Below, piece by piece: positions 39,503-52,779 of a stretch of DNA of 64,000 nt. The stretch is from Stagnimonas sp. (GTDB lineage Bacteria > Pseudomonadota > Gammaproteobacteria > Nevskiales > Nevskiaceae): NCBI GenBank assembly GCA_030696045.1, contig JAUYNO010000021.1, positions 1 to 64,000 of the forward strand, in the 5' to 3' direction. The position numbers were made by a program, and so were the translations under genes. The first letter of the stretch is position 1; every line of letters begins with the position of its first letter. The notes beneath the pieces were generated by a model. The model was not told the origin of the DNA, made no database searches, and was given only the letters and a program-made list of their open reading frames with translations.

Positions 39503-41742
39503 TGGCCGGCCGCTGGCAGCTCTACGACACGCCGGAGATGCTGGCGGCGGTCAGCACCGCGGTCGCCGGCGGCCAGCGCGAGGTGCTGCTGGCGGTCGAT
39601 GGCGTCCACTGCGGCGCCTGCGTGCGCGGCGTCGAGCGCCGGCTTGCCGGCCGCGCCAGCAAGGTCCGGGTCGATCTCGCCAGCCGCACCGTCGAATTCG
39701 GCTTCGACCCGGTCGCGCAGCCGCTGTCGGGCCTGATCGAAATACTGGAGCAGGCCGGCTACCGGCCGCAGGTGCTGGCGCAGGACCAGGCCCTGCTCGC
39801 CGCCCAGCAGGAGCGGCGCGCGGCGCTGGCGCGGATCGGCATCGCGGTGATCTGCGCCATGCAGGTGATGATGCTGGCCTGGCCCGAATACTTCGACGCC
39901 GGCGAGATCGAGCCCGGCGTGGTCGCCCTGCTGCACTGGAGCCAGTGGCTGCTGGCGACGCCGGCGGTGTTCTACAGCGGCTGGCCGATCCTGGCCGCGG
40001 GCTGGCGCTCGCTGCGGGACGGCAGCCTGGGCATGGATGTGCCGATCGCCGCTTCCATCCTGATCGCCTACGGTGCCAGCGCCTGGCACACCCTGAGCGG
40101 CAGCGGCGCGCTCTATTTCGATGCCGCCACCATGTTCGTCATGCTGTTGGGCGCCGGCCGCTATCTGGAAGGGCGCAGCCGCGCCCAGGCCGGCGAACGC
40201 CTGCGCCTGCTCGCCGGCCGCCGGGCGCTGACGGCGGTCCGCATCGAACAGGAAGAACCGCGGACGGTGTCGATCAGCGCCCTGCGCCTGGGCGACCGGG
40301 TGCGGGTCGCGCCGGGCGAGGCCCTGCCCGCCGATGGCGAACTGCTCGACGCGGTCGCCGACCTCGACGAGTCCCTGCTCAGCGGCGAGTCGCGGCCGCT
40401 GCGCCGGCAGCCGGGCGCCACCGTGCTGGCCGGCAGCATCAATGTAGGCATCCAGGCGCTCGACCTGCGGGTGCGCAGCGAGGCTAGTGCCAGCCGGCTG
40501 GCGGCGATAACCCGCCTGCTGCAGGAAGCGCAGCGCTACAAGCCGCCGGCGCAGCTGCTGGCGGATCGCATTGCCCGCCATTTCGTGCTGGCGGTGCTGC
40601 TGCTGGCCGGCCTGGCGCTGGCCTGGTGGTGGCCGCGCGATCCTGGGCAGGCGCTGGAAGTGCTGCTGGCGGTGCTGGTCGTGAGCTGTCCCTGCGCGCT
40701 GTCGCTGGCGATCCCGGCGGTGTACGCCGCCGCCGCCAGCCGCCTGGCCGCCGGCGGCGTGCTGCTGGTGCGCCCGGCGGCCTTGGCGCGGGTGCCGGAA
40801 CTGAGCCAGGTGCTGTTCGACAAGACCGGCACCCTGACCCTGCCGGATCTGCAGCTGGGCCAGGTGCAGCCGCTCGGCGCGCTGTCCGGCGAGGACGCGC
40901 TGGCAATCGCGGCGGCGCTGGAGCAGAACCTGCAACACCCCATCGCCCGCGCCCTGGTGCGCGCCGCCGGTCGCATCGATCCGGCCACCGAGGTCGAACT
41001 GGCCGCCGAGGGCGGCGTGCGGGGCCAGGTCGCCGGCCGCCGCTACTGGCTGGGGCCACCGGAACACCTGGGCCTGGATCGCGCCCGCCAGCCGGCGCTC
41101 GCCGACGAGGCCAGCACCTGGGTGGCGCTGGCGGTCGAGGGCGAGCCCCTGGCCCTGTTCGGCCTGTCGGCGCGACTGCGGCCCGAGGCCGCCGCGACCG
41201 TGGCCGCGCTGCAGCGGGACGGACTGGGCCTGCGCCTGCTCAGCGGCGACAGCGAGGCGACCGTGAGCCATCTGGCCCGCAAGCTCCATATCAACCAGGC
41301 GTTCTGGCGCCAGACCCCGGAGCAGAAGCTGGCGCAGCAGCGGCAGCTGCAGGCCGACGGCTTCGTGGTGATGGCGGTCGGCGACGGCATCAATGACGCG
41401 CCCCTGCTGGCCGCCGCCGACATCGGCGTCGCCATGCCGGGCGGCGCGGCGCTGGCGCAGGCGCGCGCCGACCTGATTCTGGTCGGCGATTCGCTCGACG
41501 GCCTGCTGCTGCTGCGCGCGGTGGCGGTCAAGGCCGCCCTGCGGGTCCGGCAGAACCTGGCCTGGGCCCTGCTCTACAACCTAGTGATGCTGCCGCTGGC
41601 GCTCAGCGGCCAGCTCACGCCCTGGCTCGCGGCCCTGGGCATGTCGCTGTCCTCGCTGCTGGTGGTCAGCAACGCCCTGCGGGTCGGCCCGGGCCGGCAG
41701 CCTTCCATCGCCGCGCAGCAGCCCGCCGCGCTGGCGACCTGA
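39502..41742 (+). CDS. ccoI: Copper-transporting P-type ATPase CcoI (FixI)
   Basis: A 746-aa P1B-type ATPase. An N-terminal heavy-metal-associated domain contains GVHCGACVRGVE. Eight TM helices follow, with the metal-site motif SCPCALSLA. The phosphorylation loop is DKTGTLT; the hinge GDGINDAP is intact; the conserved HP dipeptide appears in NLQHPIARALV. It exports or delivers Cu to the cbb3 oxidase assembly site. The ATG at 39502 is favoured by the TGATG junction; a TTG at 39499 is an alternative. Confidence 0.95.
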   Translation: MAGRWQLYDTPEMLAAVSTAVAGGQREVLLAVDGVHCGACVRGVERRLAGRASKVRVDLASRTVEFGFDPVAQPLSGLIEILEQAGYRPQVLAQDQALLAAQQERRAALARIGIAVICAMQVMMLAWPEYFDAGEIEPGVVALLHWSQWLLATPAVFYSGWPILAAGWRSLRDGSLGMDVPIAASILIAYGASAWHTLSGSGALYFDAATMFVMLLGAGRYLEGRSRAQAGERLRLLAGRRALTAVRIEQEEPRTVSISALRLGDRVRVAPGEALPADGELLDAVADLDESLLSGESRPLRRQPGATVLAGSINVGIQALDLRVRSEASASRLAAITRLLQEAQRYKPPAQLLADRIARHFVLAVLLLAGLALAWWWPRDPGQALEVLLAVLVVSCPCALSLAIPAVYAAAASRLAAGGVLLVRPAALARVPELSQVLFDKTGTLTLPDLQLGQVQPLGALSGEDALAIAAALEQNLQHPIARALVRAAGRIDPATEVELAAEGGVRGQVAGRRYWLGPPEHLGLDRARQPALADEASTWVALAVEGEPLALFGLSARLRPEAAATVAALQRDGLGLRLLSGDSEATVSHLARKLHINQAFWRQTPEQKLAQQRQLQADGFVVMAVGDGINDAPLLAAADIGVAMPGGAALAQARADLILVGDSLDGLLLLRAVAVKAALRVRQNLAWALLYNLVMLPLALSGQLTPWLAALGMSLSSLLVVSNALRVGPGRQPSIAAQQPAALAT

Positions 41743-41750
41743 GTACCGCC

Positions 41751-41891
41751 ATGGAAATCCTCTACCTGCTGATTCCGCTCGGGGTGGTGCTGGTCGCCTT
41801 CGCCGGCGCCGCCCTGGTCTGGGCCCTGCACAGCGGCCAGTACGACGGCCTCGATCAACAAAGCCGGCGGATGCCGGACGACGAGCCATAA
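41751..41891 (+). CDS. ccoS: cbb3-type cytochrome oxidase assembly protein CcoS
   Basis: A 46-aa protein, MEILYLLIPLGVVLVAFAGA at its N-terminus, with one TM helix followed by ALHSGQYDGLDQQSRRMPDD. The GQYD-x-LD tail after a single helix is the CcoS signature. It is 8 bases after ccoI, the usual location. CcoS is needed for heme b/Cu insertion into CcoN. It is the last gene of the operon. Confidence 0.92.
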   Translation: MEILYLLIPLGVVLVAFAGAALVWALHSGQYDGLDQQSRRMPDDEP

Positions 41892-41904
41892 ACCCCAGGC
41901 GGCA

Positions 41905-41918
41905 TTGACCTGGATCAA
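41905..41918 (+). promoter_or_regulatory. FNR-type box upstream of the DksA-like gene
   Basis: TTGAC-CTGG-ATCAA matches at 9 of 10. It lies 13 bp after the ccoS stop and 56 bp before the ATG at 41975. Confidence 0.7.
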
Positions 41919-41974
41919 GGCGCGCAGCGGGGGGCTGACCGAGCATGGCTGCCATCTACCCAGGGGAAACCAGC

Positions 41975-42421
41975 ATGAACGCCACACCGACCAGAACTCG
42001 CGGCCTCGCTGTCACCGGTGCCGCCACGCGCAAGCCGCCCCACACCCGGCACTGGCTGCAGGCAGCGGCCGGCGAGCACAGCGGCGATCTGCTGCGCCTG
42101 CACGAGGTGCTGGCCGGGCGTCAGCAGCTGCTGAGCGAACGCCTGGTGCGCATCGAGGAAGATCGCCAGCGCCGCCAGTCGCCGCTGTCGCAGGACTTCG
42201 CCGAGCAGGCCGGCGAGCGCGAGAACGACGAGGTGCTGGACCGACTCGCCGAGGCCACTGAACTGGAGCTGGCCCAGGTGCGCAAGGCCCTGGGCCATAT
42301 CGATGCCGGCGACTACGGCTACTGCGAGGTCTGCGACAGCGAGATCGCTCCCGCGCGGCTGGCGGCGCTGCCCGATGCCACCACCTGCGTCCGTTGCGCC
42401 GAGCGCGCCGGCCGCGACTGA
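41975..42421 (+). CDS. TraR/DksA family zinc-finger protein
   Basis: A 148-aa protein. The C-terminal C4 zinc finger CEVCDSEIAPARL...TCVRC (about residues 119-142) is the DksA/TraR type. It is preceded by a long coiled-coil pair (about 40-110) with ENDEVLDRLAEATELELAQV. At the coiled-coil tip the DxxDxA motif of E. coli DksA is not evident, so its RNA polymerase effect may differ. GGGGAAA precedes the ATG. FNR control would tie this regulator to low oxygen. Confidence 0.85.
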   Translation: MNATPTRTRGLAVTGAATRKPPHTRHWLQAAAGEHSGDLLRLHEVLAGRQQLLSERLVRIEEDRQRRQSPLSQDFAEQAGERENDEVLDRLAEATELELAQVRKALGHIDAGDYGYCEVCDSEIAPARLAALPDATTCVRCAERAGRD

Positions 42422-42439
42422 AACCCCGGTCGCGCTAGC

Positions 42440-43099
42440 GTGGCCATCAGCGAGTTGAGTGTGCCGGCGATGTGGATCGCCGGCCTGGCGATGAGCCCGC
42501 ACTGCGCGCTGATGTGCGGGCCGATCCAGGCCCTGCAATTGCGTGGCGCCCCGGGCCGCGCGCCGCTGTTCTGGCTGCATCTGGGACGGCTGCTGGGCTA
42601 TGCCCTGCTGGGCGCCCTGGCCGGCCTGGTCGGCGCCCGCCTGACGCTCTGGCTGCCGGCGGCGGACTATGGCCTGGCCCTGCAGGCCGTGGCCGGCCTG
42701 GTGCTGATCTGGCTCGGGCTTAGCTATCTGCGACCGGCGGCGGCCTGCCATGCCACGCCCCTGCACGGTGCCGGCGCGCGCGCCACGGCGCCGCGCCTGC
42801 TGGCGCGCGGCCTGGTCTGGGCGTTGCTGCCTTGCGGCTTGCTCTACGGCCTGCTGTTCCTGGCCGCTGCTTCGGGTGGGCCCGGGTCCGGCGCGCTACT
42901 GATGGCGGCGTTCGGACTCGGCACCCTGCCGCTCACCGCCGCCGGTGGCCGCGCCTTGCAGCGGCTGTTGGGCCAGCCCCAGCTGCGGCGGGTGGCGGCG
43001 AGCGTGCTGATCGGCCTCGGTGTCGGCTCGGTCCTGCTGGGCCAGCTGGCGCCGGTGCTGCTGCCCTGGTGCCGGGCAGCGCTGGCTGCCGCGCCCTAG
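42440..43099 (+). CDS. Sulfite exporter TauE/SafE-like (DsbD_2) membrane protein
   Basis: A 219-aa protein with six predicted TM helices. It contains HCALMCGP (near residue 23) and WALLPCGLLYG (near 135), the paired Pro/Cys motifs of the DsbD_2/TauE-like family that accompanies cco genes in many Proteobacteria. A role in copper or thiol handling during cbb3 assembly is inferred from context, not proven. The start is GTG at 42440. The stop codon shares bases with the convergent YfiR stop at CTAG (43096-43099). Confidence 0.82.
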   Translation: MAISELSVPAMWIAGLAMSPHCALMCGPIQALQLRGAPGRAPLFWLHLGRLLGYALLGALAGLVGARLTLWLPAADYGLALQAVAGLVLIWLGLSYLRPAAACHATPLHGAGARATAPRLLARGLVWALLPCGLLYGLLFLAAASGGPGSGALLMAAFGLGTLPLTAAGGRALQRLLGQPQLRRVAASVLIGLGVGSVLLGQLAPVLLPWCRAALAAAP

Positions 43100-43644
43100 C
43101 GCGCCGCCAGCCGCGCCAGGCGGATCAGGCGTGGGTCGATCTTCAGGCCGGCCTTCTCGACCGCATCGAGGTTCAGCTCGAAGCGCATGCGGCCGTCCTC
43201 GACGAACAGGCGGATCATGCCGTCGGGCCAGCTGAAGCGGCTGCCCTCGTCGACGATCAGCGCGCCGCTCGCGGCCAGTGCCGCCATCAGCTCGCCGTAA
43301 CGGGGCTGGGCCTCGGGGCCTAGGTAGGCGAGATGGCAGTTGCCGGTGCGGATCGCGGCGGCATTGCTGACCGGCACCAGCTCCAGCGCGTGGCTGCCCA
43401 CCGGCTTGCCGGACAGGGACTTGCCCAGCGCTTCCAGGCTGGGGTCGTCGGCCAGCAGGCAGACCCGTAGCGGCGCATCGGCGGCGGCGAAGCGCGCTTC
43501 CGGCCAGGATGCCAGCTTGGCGAAATTGAGCAGGAAGCCGGCGCGCAGGGCACCGAGATCGGCGCTCTGGGCCTGCGCCGGCAGGCTGCCGAGCAGCAGG
43601 CCGAGCGCGGCCAGGGCGGGCAGCAAGCGGTTTATCCGTTTCAT
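43096..43644 (-). CDS. YfiR family periplasmic protein
   Basis: A 182-aa protein with a Sec signal (to about residue 24, PAQAQS) and a YfiR/DUF4154 domain. Visible blocks are AGFLLNFAKLASWPEARF, LRVCLLADDP, and FSWPDGMIRLFVEDGRMRFELNLDAVEKAGL near the end. YfiR represses the YfiN diguanylate cyclase in Pseudomonas. Here there is no adjacent YfiN; instead it is coupled by ATGA overlap with a TonB receptor and lies near a hybrid kinase, a common alternative neighbourhood. Confidence 0.9.
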   Translation of the reverse strand: MKRINRLLPALAALGLLLGSLPAQAQSADLGALRAGFLLNFAKLASWPEARFAAADAPLRVCLLADDPSLEALGKSLSGKPVGSHALELVPVSNAAAIRTGNCHLAYLGPEAQPRYGELMAALAASGALIVDEGSRFSWPDGMIRLFVEDGRMRFELNLDAVEKAGLKIDPRLIRLARLAAR

Positions 43645-45581
43645 TGCCAGCTCCAGCGCAGCTCGGCCAGGACCGCGCGTTCCACTTCCAGCCGCGCGGA
43701 GGGCAGGCCGAACTCGGCGTGGCTGCGCTGCAACAGATTCTGGCCGACCAGGGCCAGTTCCAGCTCGGGGCGCAGCCACCAGCCGGCGCGCAGGTCGAGC
43801 TCGGCATAGGACGGCACCTGCTGTCGGGCGAGGGCATCGACATAGCGCAGCTGGCCGCCCAGGTTCCAGGCCGGGCCCGGCTGCCAGTTGGCGCGCAGGC
43901 CGGCCTGGTTGGCCGGGCTGTTGCCCTCCACGGTCGCTTCGGTGGTGGTATCGGCGCTGCCGCCCTGGCGCTTCAGGTCCAGCTCCAGATAGCTGTAGTA
44001 GGCGCTCAGCTGCACCGTGTCGGTCGGGGTCCAGCTGGCGTTGATCTCGGTGCCGATGCCCTGGCCGTCGAAGTTGTTGGCGTAGCGGCCGTTGATGCCG
44101 ACGCCCTCGAAGCTGGACAGCTCGGTGTAGTCGTTGAAGTAGCCGGTCAGCTCGACCAGCAGGCGCGGGCCGGCGCGCCAGCGCAGGCCGGTCTCGTAGG
44201 CGACCAGCTGTTCGGAGTCGAAGTCGGGATTGCCCAGCAACAGCGTGTCGCCCTCGGTGCAGCCGAGCGCGCCGGCAAAGACCGGCGAGCAGAAGAAGCC
44301 CAGCTCGCGGTTGAGGCGGTTGGGGGTGCGCACCGCCCTTGCCACCGAGCCCCAGCTGTACCAGCTGTCGTTGAGCCGCCAGCCGGCGCGGACGCTGGGC
44401 TGGAACTCGACACCGGTGTACTCGTTGTGCTCGACCTTGGTGCCCAGCACCAGGCTGCCCTGGCCACCGTCGAGGGCGATCTCGTCCTGCACGAAGCCGC
44501 CGTAGGTGGTGAGGCTCTGGTCGGCCGGGGTGAAGATGATCGCCACCGGCGGGCCGCCGGTTTCGTCCTCGGTCAGCTGGGCACTGAGGCCGAAGGTCAG
44601 CAGGTTGCCGGAGATCGCCGTCAGCGAGTGCTGCAGATCGGCGGCATAGGTACGGCGCTGCTCGATGTAGATGCCGGGAATGCGGCGGTGGTAGCTGTCC
44701 AGGCTGAGCTGGCCGCTGGTCTCGGCACCGCCTTGCCAGGCCCGCTTCCAGTGGCCGACCAGGTTGCCGCCATCGACTTCGGTGACGCCGTTGGCGTCGA
44801 GGTTCTGGCCGTCGTAGAGATCGCCCGACACGGTGAACTTGCCGGCCTCGACCTGCCCCCAGCCCAGGCGGAAGCCGGCCTGCTGCAGGTTCTGACCGTC
44901 GGGGCCCTGGCCGCCGCCGGCCATGCGCGAACTGTCCAGCTCGCGGCTCTGGGCATAGACCCGCACCCGGCCGGTATCGCCGAAGCGACCGCCGCTGCGG
45001 AACGCCGCTTCGTGCTTCTGCTCGGTTCCCGCCGCCAGCAGCAACTGGCTGCCCTGGGTATCGGCGGCGGTCTTGGTGATGATGTTGATGACGCCGTTGA
45101 CCGCGTTGGCGCCCCAGACCGCGCCGCCTGGGCCACGGATCACCTCGATGCGCTCGATGTCCGGCAGATAGGTGTCGAGCACGTCCCAGAACACGCCGGA
45201 GAACAGCGGCGTGTAGACGCTGCGGCCGTCGAGCAGCACCTGCAGCTTGTCGGAAGAACTGGAATTGAAGCCGCGCGCCGAGATCGCGTAGCTGCTGGTA
45301 TTGATGCGGGCGACGTCGAGGCCGGGCACCAGCCGCAGCGCTTCGGGAATGCTGCGGGCGCCGGAGCGGCGGATGTCCTCGGCGCTCAGCACATACACCG
45401 CCGCCGGCGTGCGGCCGAGCGGTTCAGCGCGACGGGTGACGCCGGTGACTTGCACCGCCATCAAGTCTTCCAGACCTAGCAGGCTCAGGTCCTGGCCGTC
45501 GTCGGCATGGCTGGCGCCAGCGCCCAGGGCGCAGAGCAGCAGAAGCTTGGTGGGCAGGTTCAGCGGACGGCGGTTCAGCAT
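43641..45581 (-). CDS. TonB-dependent outer membrane receptor
   Basis: A 646-aa receptor with a Sec signal (to about residue 27, ASHADD), a plug domain (LGLEDLMAVQVTGVTRRAE through VIRGPGGAVWGANAVNGVIN) and a 22-strand barrel ending LAELRWSWQ with a terminal aromatic. The plug begins LSLLGLEDLM, with a possible TonB box around MAVQVTGV. The sequence resembles the Fe-siderophore/colicin-type family, but the ligand is unknown. A Fur-like palindrome lies in the upstream gap. It precedes yfiR. Confidence 0.9.
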   Translation of the reverse strand: MLNRRPLNLPTKLLLLCALGAGASHADDGQDLSLLGLEDLMAVQVTGVTRRAEPLGRTPAAVYVLSAEDIRRSGARSIPEALRLVPGLDVARINTSSYAISARGFNSSSSDKLQVLLDGRSVYTPLFSGVFWDVLDTYLPDIERIEVIRGPGGAVWGANAVNGVINIITKTAADTQGSQLLLAAGTEQKHEAAFRSGGRFGDTGRVRVYAQSRELDSSRMAGGGQGPDGQNLQQAGFRLGWGQVEAGKFTVSGDLYDGQNLDANGVTEVDGGNLVGHWKRAWQGGAETSGQLSLDSYHRRIPGIYIEQRRTYAADLQHSLTAISGNLLTFGLSAQLTEDETGGPPVAIIFTPADQSLTTYGGFVQDEIALDGGQGSLVLGTKVEHNEYTGVEFQPSVRAGWRLNDSWYSWGSVARAVRTPNRLNRELGFFCSPVFAGALGCTEGDTLLLGNPDFDSEQLVAYETGLRWRAGPRLLVELTGYFNDYTELSSFEGVGINGRYANNFDGQGIGTEINASWTPTDTVQLSAYYSYLELDLKRQGGSADTTTEATVEGNSPANQAGLRANWQPGPAWNLGGQLRYVDALARQQVPSYAELDLRAGWWLRPELELALVGQNLLQRSHAEFGLPSARLEVERAVLAELRWSWQ

Positions 45582-45760
45582 TGGGAGCGGCGCCTTAAGT
45601 TGGACGAATTTGTAGTAAAAACCCCGGGCTCGGAAGCCGACCAACGTCCTTGGCAGCGGGCTGACTTGCTATTCATAATCATTACTGCATAAACCCAAGG
45701 AACGGGCAAGCGCCTTGCCTCGTCCCTCCGGCGCGGCAGGATGCTGCCCAGGTAGAGACG
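45582..45760. other. Divergent intergenic region with a Fur-like box
   Basis: A 179-bp gap between the TonB receptor and the hybrid kinase. CTATTCATAATCATTACT at 45669-45686 resembles a Fur box (ATAATCATTA half site), and its A/T richness contrasts with its surroundings. No gene is seen. Confidence 0.5.
45669..45686 (-). promoter_or_regulatory. Fur-like operator upstream of the TonB receptor gene
   Basis: The right half ATAATCATTA matches the Fur consensus well; the left half is poor. About 14 of 19 consensus positions match by hand. Confidence 0.45.
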
Positions 45761-50037
<4,277 letters not shown>

Positions 50038-50041
<4 letters not shown>

Positions 50042-50859
50042 CCGACCCGGTGATCGAGGGCATTGAGCTGGAGCTGCTGCTGCAGGCCCTGCAGCAGCGC
50101 TATGGCTACGACTTCCGGCAGTACGCCCGGGCCTCGCTGCTGCGCCGGCTGCGGGCGCTGGCTGAGTCCAGCGGCAAGCTGCGGCTGTCCGAGCTGATCC
50201 CGCTGGTGCTGCACGAGCCGGCCTTCCTCGATCAGCTCATCAACGGCATCTCGGTCAGCGTCACCGAACCCTTCCGCGACCCGCGCACCCTGCGGGCGAT
50301 CATGGACAAGGCGGTGCCCTGGCTGGGCAGCCATCCCTTCCTGAAGATCTGGATCGCCGGCTGCTCGACCGGCGAGGAAATCTATTCGCTGGCGATCCTG
50401 CTGGAAGAGGCCGGCCTGCTGGCGCGCACCCAGATCTACGCCACCGACATCAATACCGAGTCCATGCGCAAGGCCAAGACCGGGGTCTACAACCTGGAGG
50501 CGGTGAAGAACGCCGAGGACAACTACCGGCTCGCCGGTGGCCGCAAGCAACTCAGCGACTACTACGTTGCCCAGTACCGCCGCGCCAAGTTCGCGGCGCG
50601 GCTGTTCGAGCGGGTGGTGGTGTCGCAGCACAACCTGGCCACCGACGCCGTGTTCGGCGCCATGCAGCTGATCCTCTGCCGCAATGTGCTGATCTACTTC
50701 AACCGCGAGCTGCAGGAACGCGCGGTGGACCTGTTCGCCGAGTCCCTGGTGCATCGCGGCTACCTGGCACTGGGTTTGCGTGAAAGCCTGCGAACGCTGC
50801 CCACCGGTCTGCGCTTCGAGGAGGTCGACGGTGCGTCCAAGCTTTTCCGGCTCCGTTGA
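50038..50859 (+). CDS. CheR-type protein glutamate methyltransferase
   Basis: A 273-aa SAM-dependent CheR. The N-terminal helical domain (YGYDFRQYARASLLRRL) is followed by the Rossmann domain with LKIWIAGCSTGEEIYSLAIL, IYATDINTESM and QLILCRNVLIYFN. No TPR or receiver is fused. It overlaps the kinase by ATGA and the CheB gene by 29 bases. No chemoreceptor is nearby, so it likely modifies the kinase or another signalling protein; this is inference. The longer frame upstream is the kinase's shadow. Confidence 0.93.
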
Positions 50860-51436
50860 GGCCGTGGTGATCGGCGGCTCGGCCGGCAGCGTCGAGCTGC
50901 TGCTGAAAGTCTTGCCGCGCCTGCCGGCCGATTTCCAGCCGGCGGTGCTGGTCTGCATTCATGCCGCCGCCAATACCACCCAGGGTCTGGTCGAACTGCT
51001 GGCCGAGCGCACCGAGCTGCCGGTGAGCGAGGCGGAGGACAAGCAGCTGATCGCGCCCGGCCACATCCACCTGGCGCCGGGTGGCTACCACCTGCTGGTC
51101 GAGCGCGACCGCAGCCTGAGCCTGTCGCTGGACCCGCCGGTGCTCCACGCCCGCCCGTCCATCGACGTGCTGTTTGAATCGGCGGCCGACTGCTACCAGA
51201 ACCAGCTGGTGTCGCTGCTGCTGACCGGCGCCAGCGCCGACGGCGCCCGGGGCAGCCTGCGGGTGCGGCAGCAGGGCGGTCGCGTGCTGGTGCAGGAACC
51301 CACCAGCGCTGCCGTCGCCACCATGCCCCAGGCCCTGCTGGCGCTGCTGCAACCCGATGCCATTCTTCACCCGGACGAGATGGCGCCGCTGCTTACGCGG
51401 CTCGGTTCGTCCCTAGTTCACTCTGTACCGCCATGA
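50831..51436 (+). CDS. CheB-type methylesterase domain protein without receiver
   Basis: A 201-aa protein consisting only of the CheB methylesterase/amidase domain. The catalytic triad is visible: Ser in VVIGGSAGSVELLL, His in VLVCIHAAANTT, and Asp in LLTGASADGARG. The receiver present in classical CheB is absent, so regulation must come from elsewhere. The GTG at 50831 (VRPSFSGSVEAVV) gives the best start. It overlaps cheR by 29 bases and the REC-GGDEF gene by 4. Confidence 0.9.
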   Translation: MRPSFSGSVEAVVIGGSAGSVELLLKVLPRLPADFQPAVLVCIHAAANTTQGLVELLAERTELPVSEAEDKQLIAPGHIHLAPGGYHLLVERDRSLSLSLDPPVLHARPSIDVLFESAADCYQNQLVSLLLTGASADGARGSLRVRQQGGRVLVQEPTSAAVATMPQALLALLQPDAILHPDEMAPLLTRLGSSLVHSVPP

Positions 51437-52767
51437 TGATCCAGCCGTTTCCCACCCCGCCCGAAGCCCTGCCTGTCGCCAGCACCAGCCGACTCAAGGT
51501 GCTGGTGGTCGATGACCAGCCCGCCAACCTGGTGGTGGCCACCCGCATCCTGCAAGACCTGCCGATCGAGCTGATGACCGCCAACTCCGGCGTCGAGGCC
51601 CTGACCCTGGTGCTTCGCCACGAGTTCGCGGTGATCCTGCTCGATGTGCGGATGCCGGAAATGGACGGCTACGAGGCCGCCACCCTGATCCGCGATCACA
51701 CCGCTAAGAATCCGGTGCCGATCATCTTCCTCACCGCCGGCGAGCGCGAGGAGGAAAAGATGGCCAAGGGCTACGAGACCGGCGCCATCGACTTCCTCTA
51801 CAAGCCGGTGCAGCCCCTGCTGCTGCGCTCCAAGGTCAAGCTGTTCGTCGAGATGCATGTGCATCGGCTGCAGCTGGCCGAGACCACCCGCTCGTTCCGC
51901 GAAGCCAACCAGCGCCTCAACCGCCTGCTGGCGGCGGTCGGCGAGGGCGTGATCGGCATCGACGCCGAAGGCCGCGTCAGCCTGGTCAACCCGGCCGCCA
52001 GCACCCTGCTGCGCAGCCCGCCCACGCGCATCCAGACCCGCGAGGCCGCCGAACTGCTCGGGCTGCTGCCCTTCGGCAGCGCCGAATCCCCCTGGGAGCT
52101 GGCGGCCCGGCAGGGGCTCTACCGCGACGACGACGCCAGTTTCGCCGACGCCGACGGCCGTCGGTTTCCGGTCGAGTACTCGCTGTCGGCGGTGGACAGC
52201 GGCAGCGCCCGCAAGCCCTCCTTCGTGCTGGTGTTCAAGGACATCAGCGGTCGCAAGGCGGCCGAGGAGCGGCTGCGGGTGCAGGCCGAGTACGACTTCC
52301 TCACCGGCCTGGCCAACCGCCTGGTGCTGGAGCGCCAGCTGCAGGTGCTGGCGGCGCGCGCCGGCCGGGGCGAGGCCGGCTTCGCCATCCTGTTCATCGA
52401 TCTCGACGGCTTCAAGCCGATCAACGACCAGCACGGCCACGCGGTCGGCGACGAGGTGCTCAAGGAAGTCGCCCAGCGGCTGCGCGACAGCGTGCGCGCC
52501 AGCGACATCTGCGCCCGCCTGGGCGGCGACGAGTTCGCGGTGGTGCTGTCCCAGGTCGACGATCTGGCGGAGGCGCAACAGGTGGCCGAGAAACTGCTGG
52601 CCCGGATCAGCGAGCCCATGCTGGAGTTGGGCGACGGCGAGCTGATCGTCGGCGCCAGCCTGGGCATTGCCATGTGTCCGCTGCACGGCGCCAGCGTCGA
52701 GGAGGTGCTGCGCGCCGCCGACCTGGCGATGTACGAGATCAAGCGTGGGCGGGGTGCGGCGCGCTGA
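51433..52767 (+). CDS. Response regulator diguanylate cyclase (REC-PAS-GGDEF)
   Basis: A 444-aa protein: receiver (about 20-140; phospho-Asp in ILLDVRMPEMDG), PAS (165-275) and GGDEF (285-440) with an intact ARLGGDEF and RASD upstream, matching an inhibitory RxxD site. The substrate block is FIDLDGFKPINDQHGHAVGD. It is the output of the kinase-CheR-CheB cassette. Two ATG codons are adjacent at 51433 and 51436; the first overlaps the cheB stop. It is convergent with the MgtC gene, with 12 bp between stops. Confidence 0.93.
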   Translation: MMIQPFPTPPEALPVASTSRLKVLVVDDQPANLVVATRILQDLPIELMTANSGVEALTLVLRHEFAVILLDVRMPEMDGYEAATLIRDHTAKNPVPIIFLTAGEREEEKMAKGYETGAIDFLYKPVQPLLLRSKVKLFVEMHVHRLQLAETTRSFREANQRLNRLLAAVGEGVIGIDAEGRVSLVNPAASTLLRSPPTRIQTREAAELLGLLPFGSAESPWELAARQGLYRDDDASFADADGRRFPVEYSLSAVDSGSARKPSFVLVFKDISGRKAAEERLRVQAEYDFLTGLANRLVLERQLQVLAARAGRGEAGFAILFIDLDGFKPINDQHGHAVGDEVLKEVAQRLRDSVRASDICARLGGDEFAVVLSQVDDLAEAQQVAEKLLARISEPMLELGDGELIVGASLGIAMCPLHGASVEEVLRAADLAMYEIKRGRGAAR

Positions 52768-52779
52768 GCTGAGCGCTGT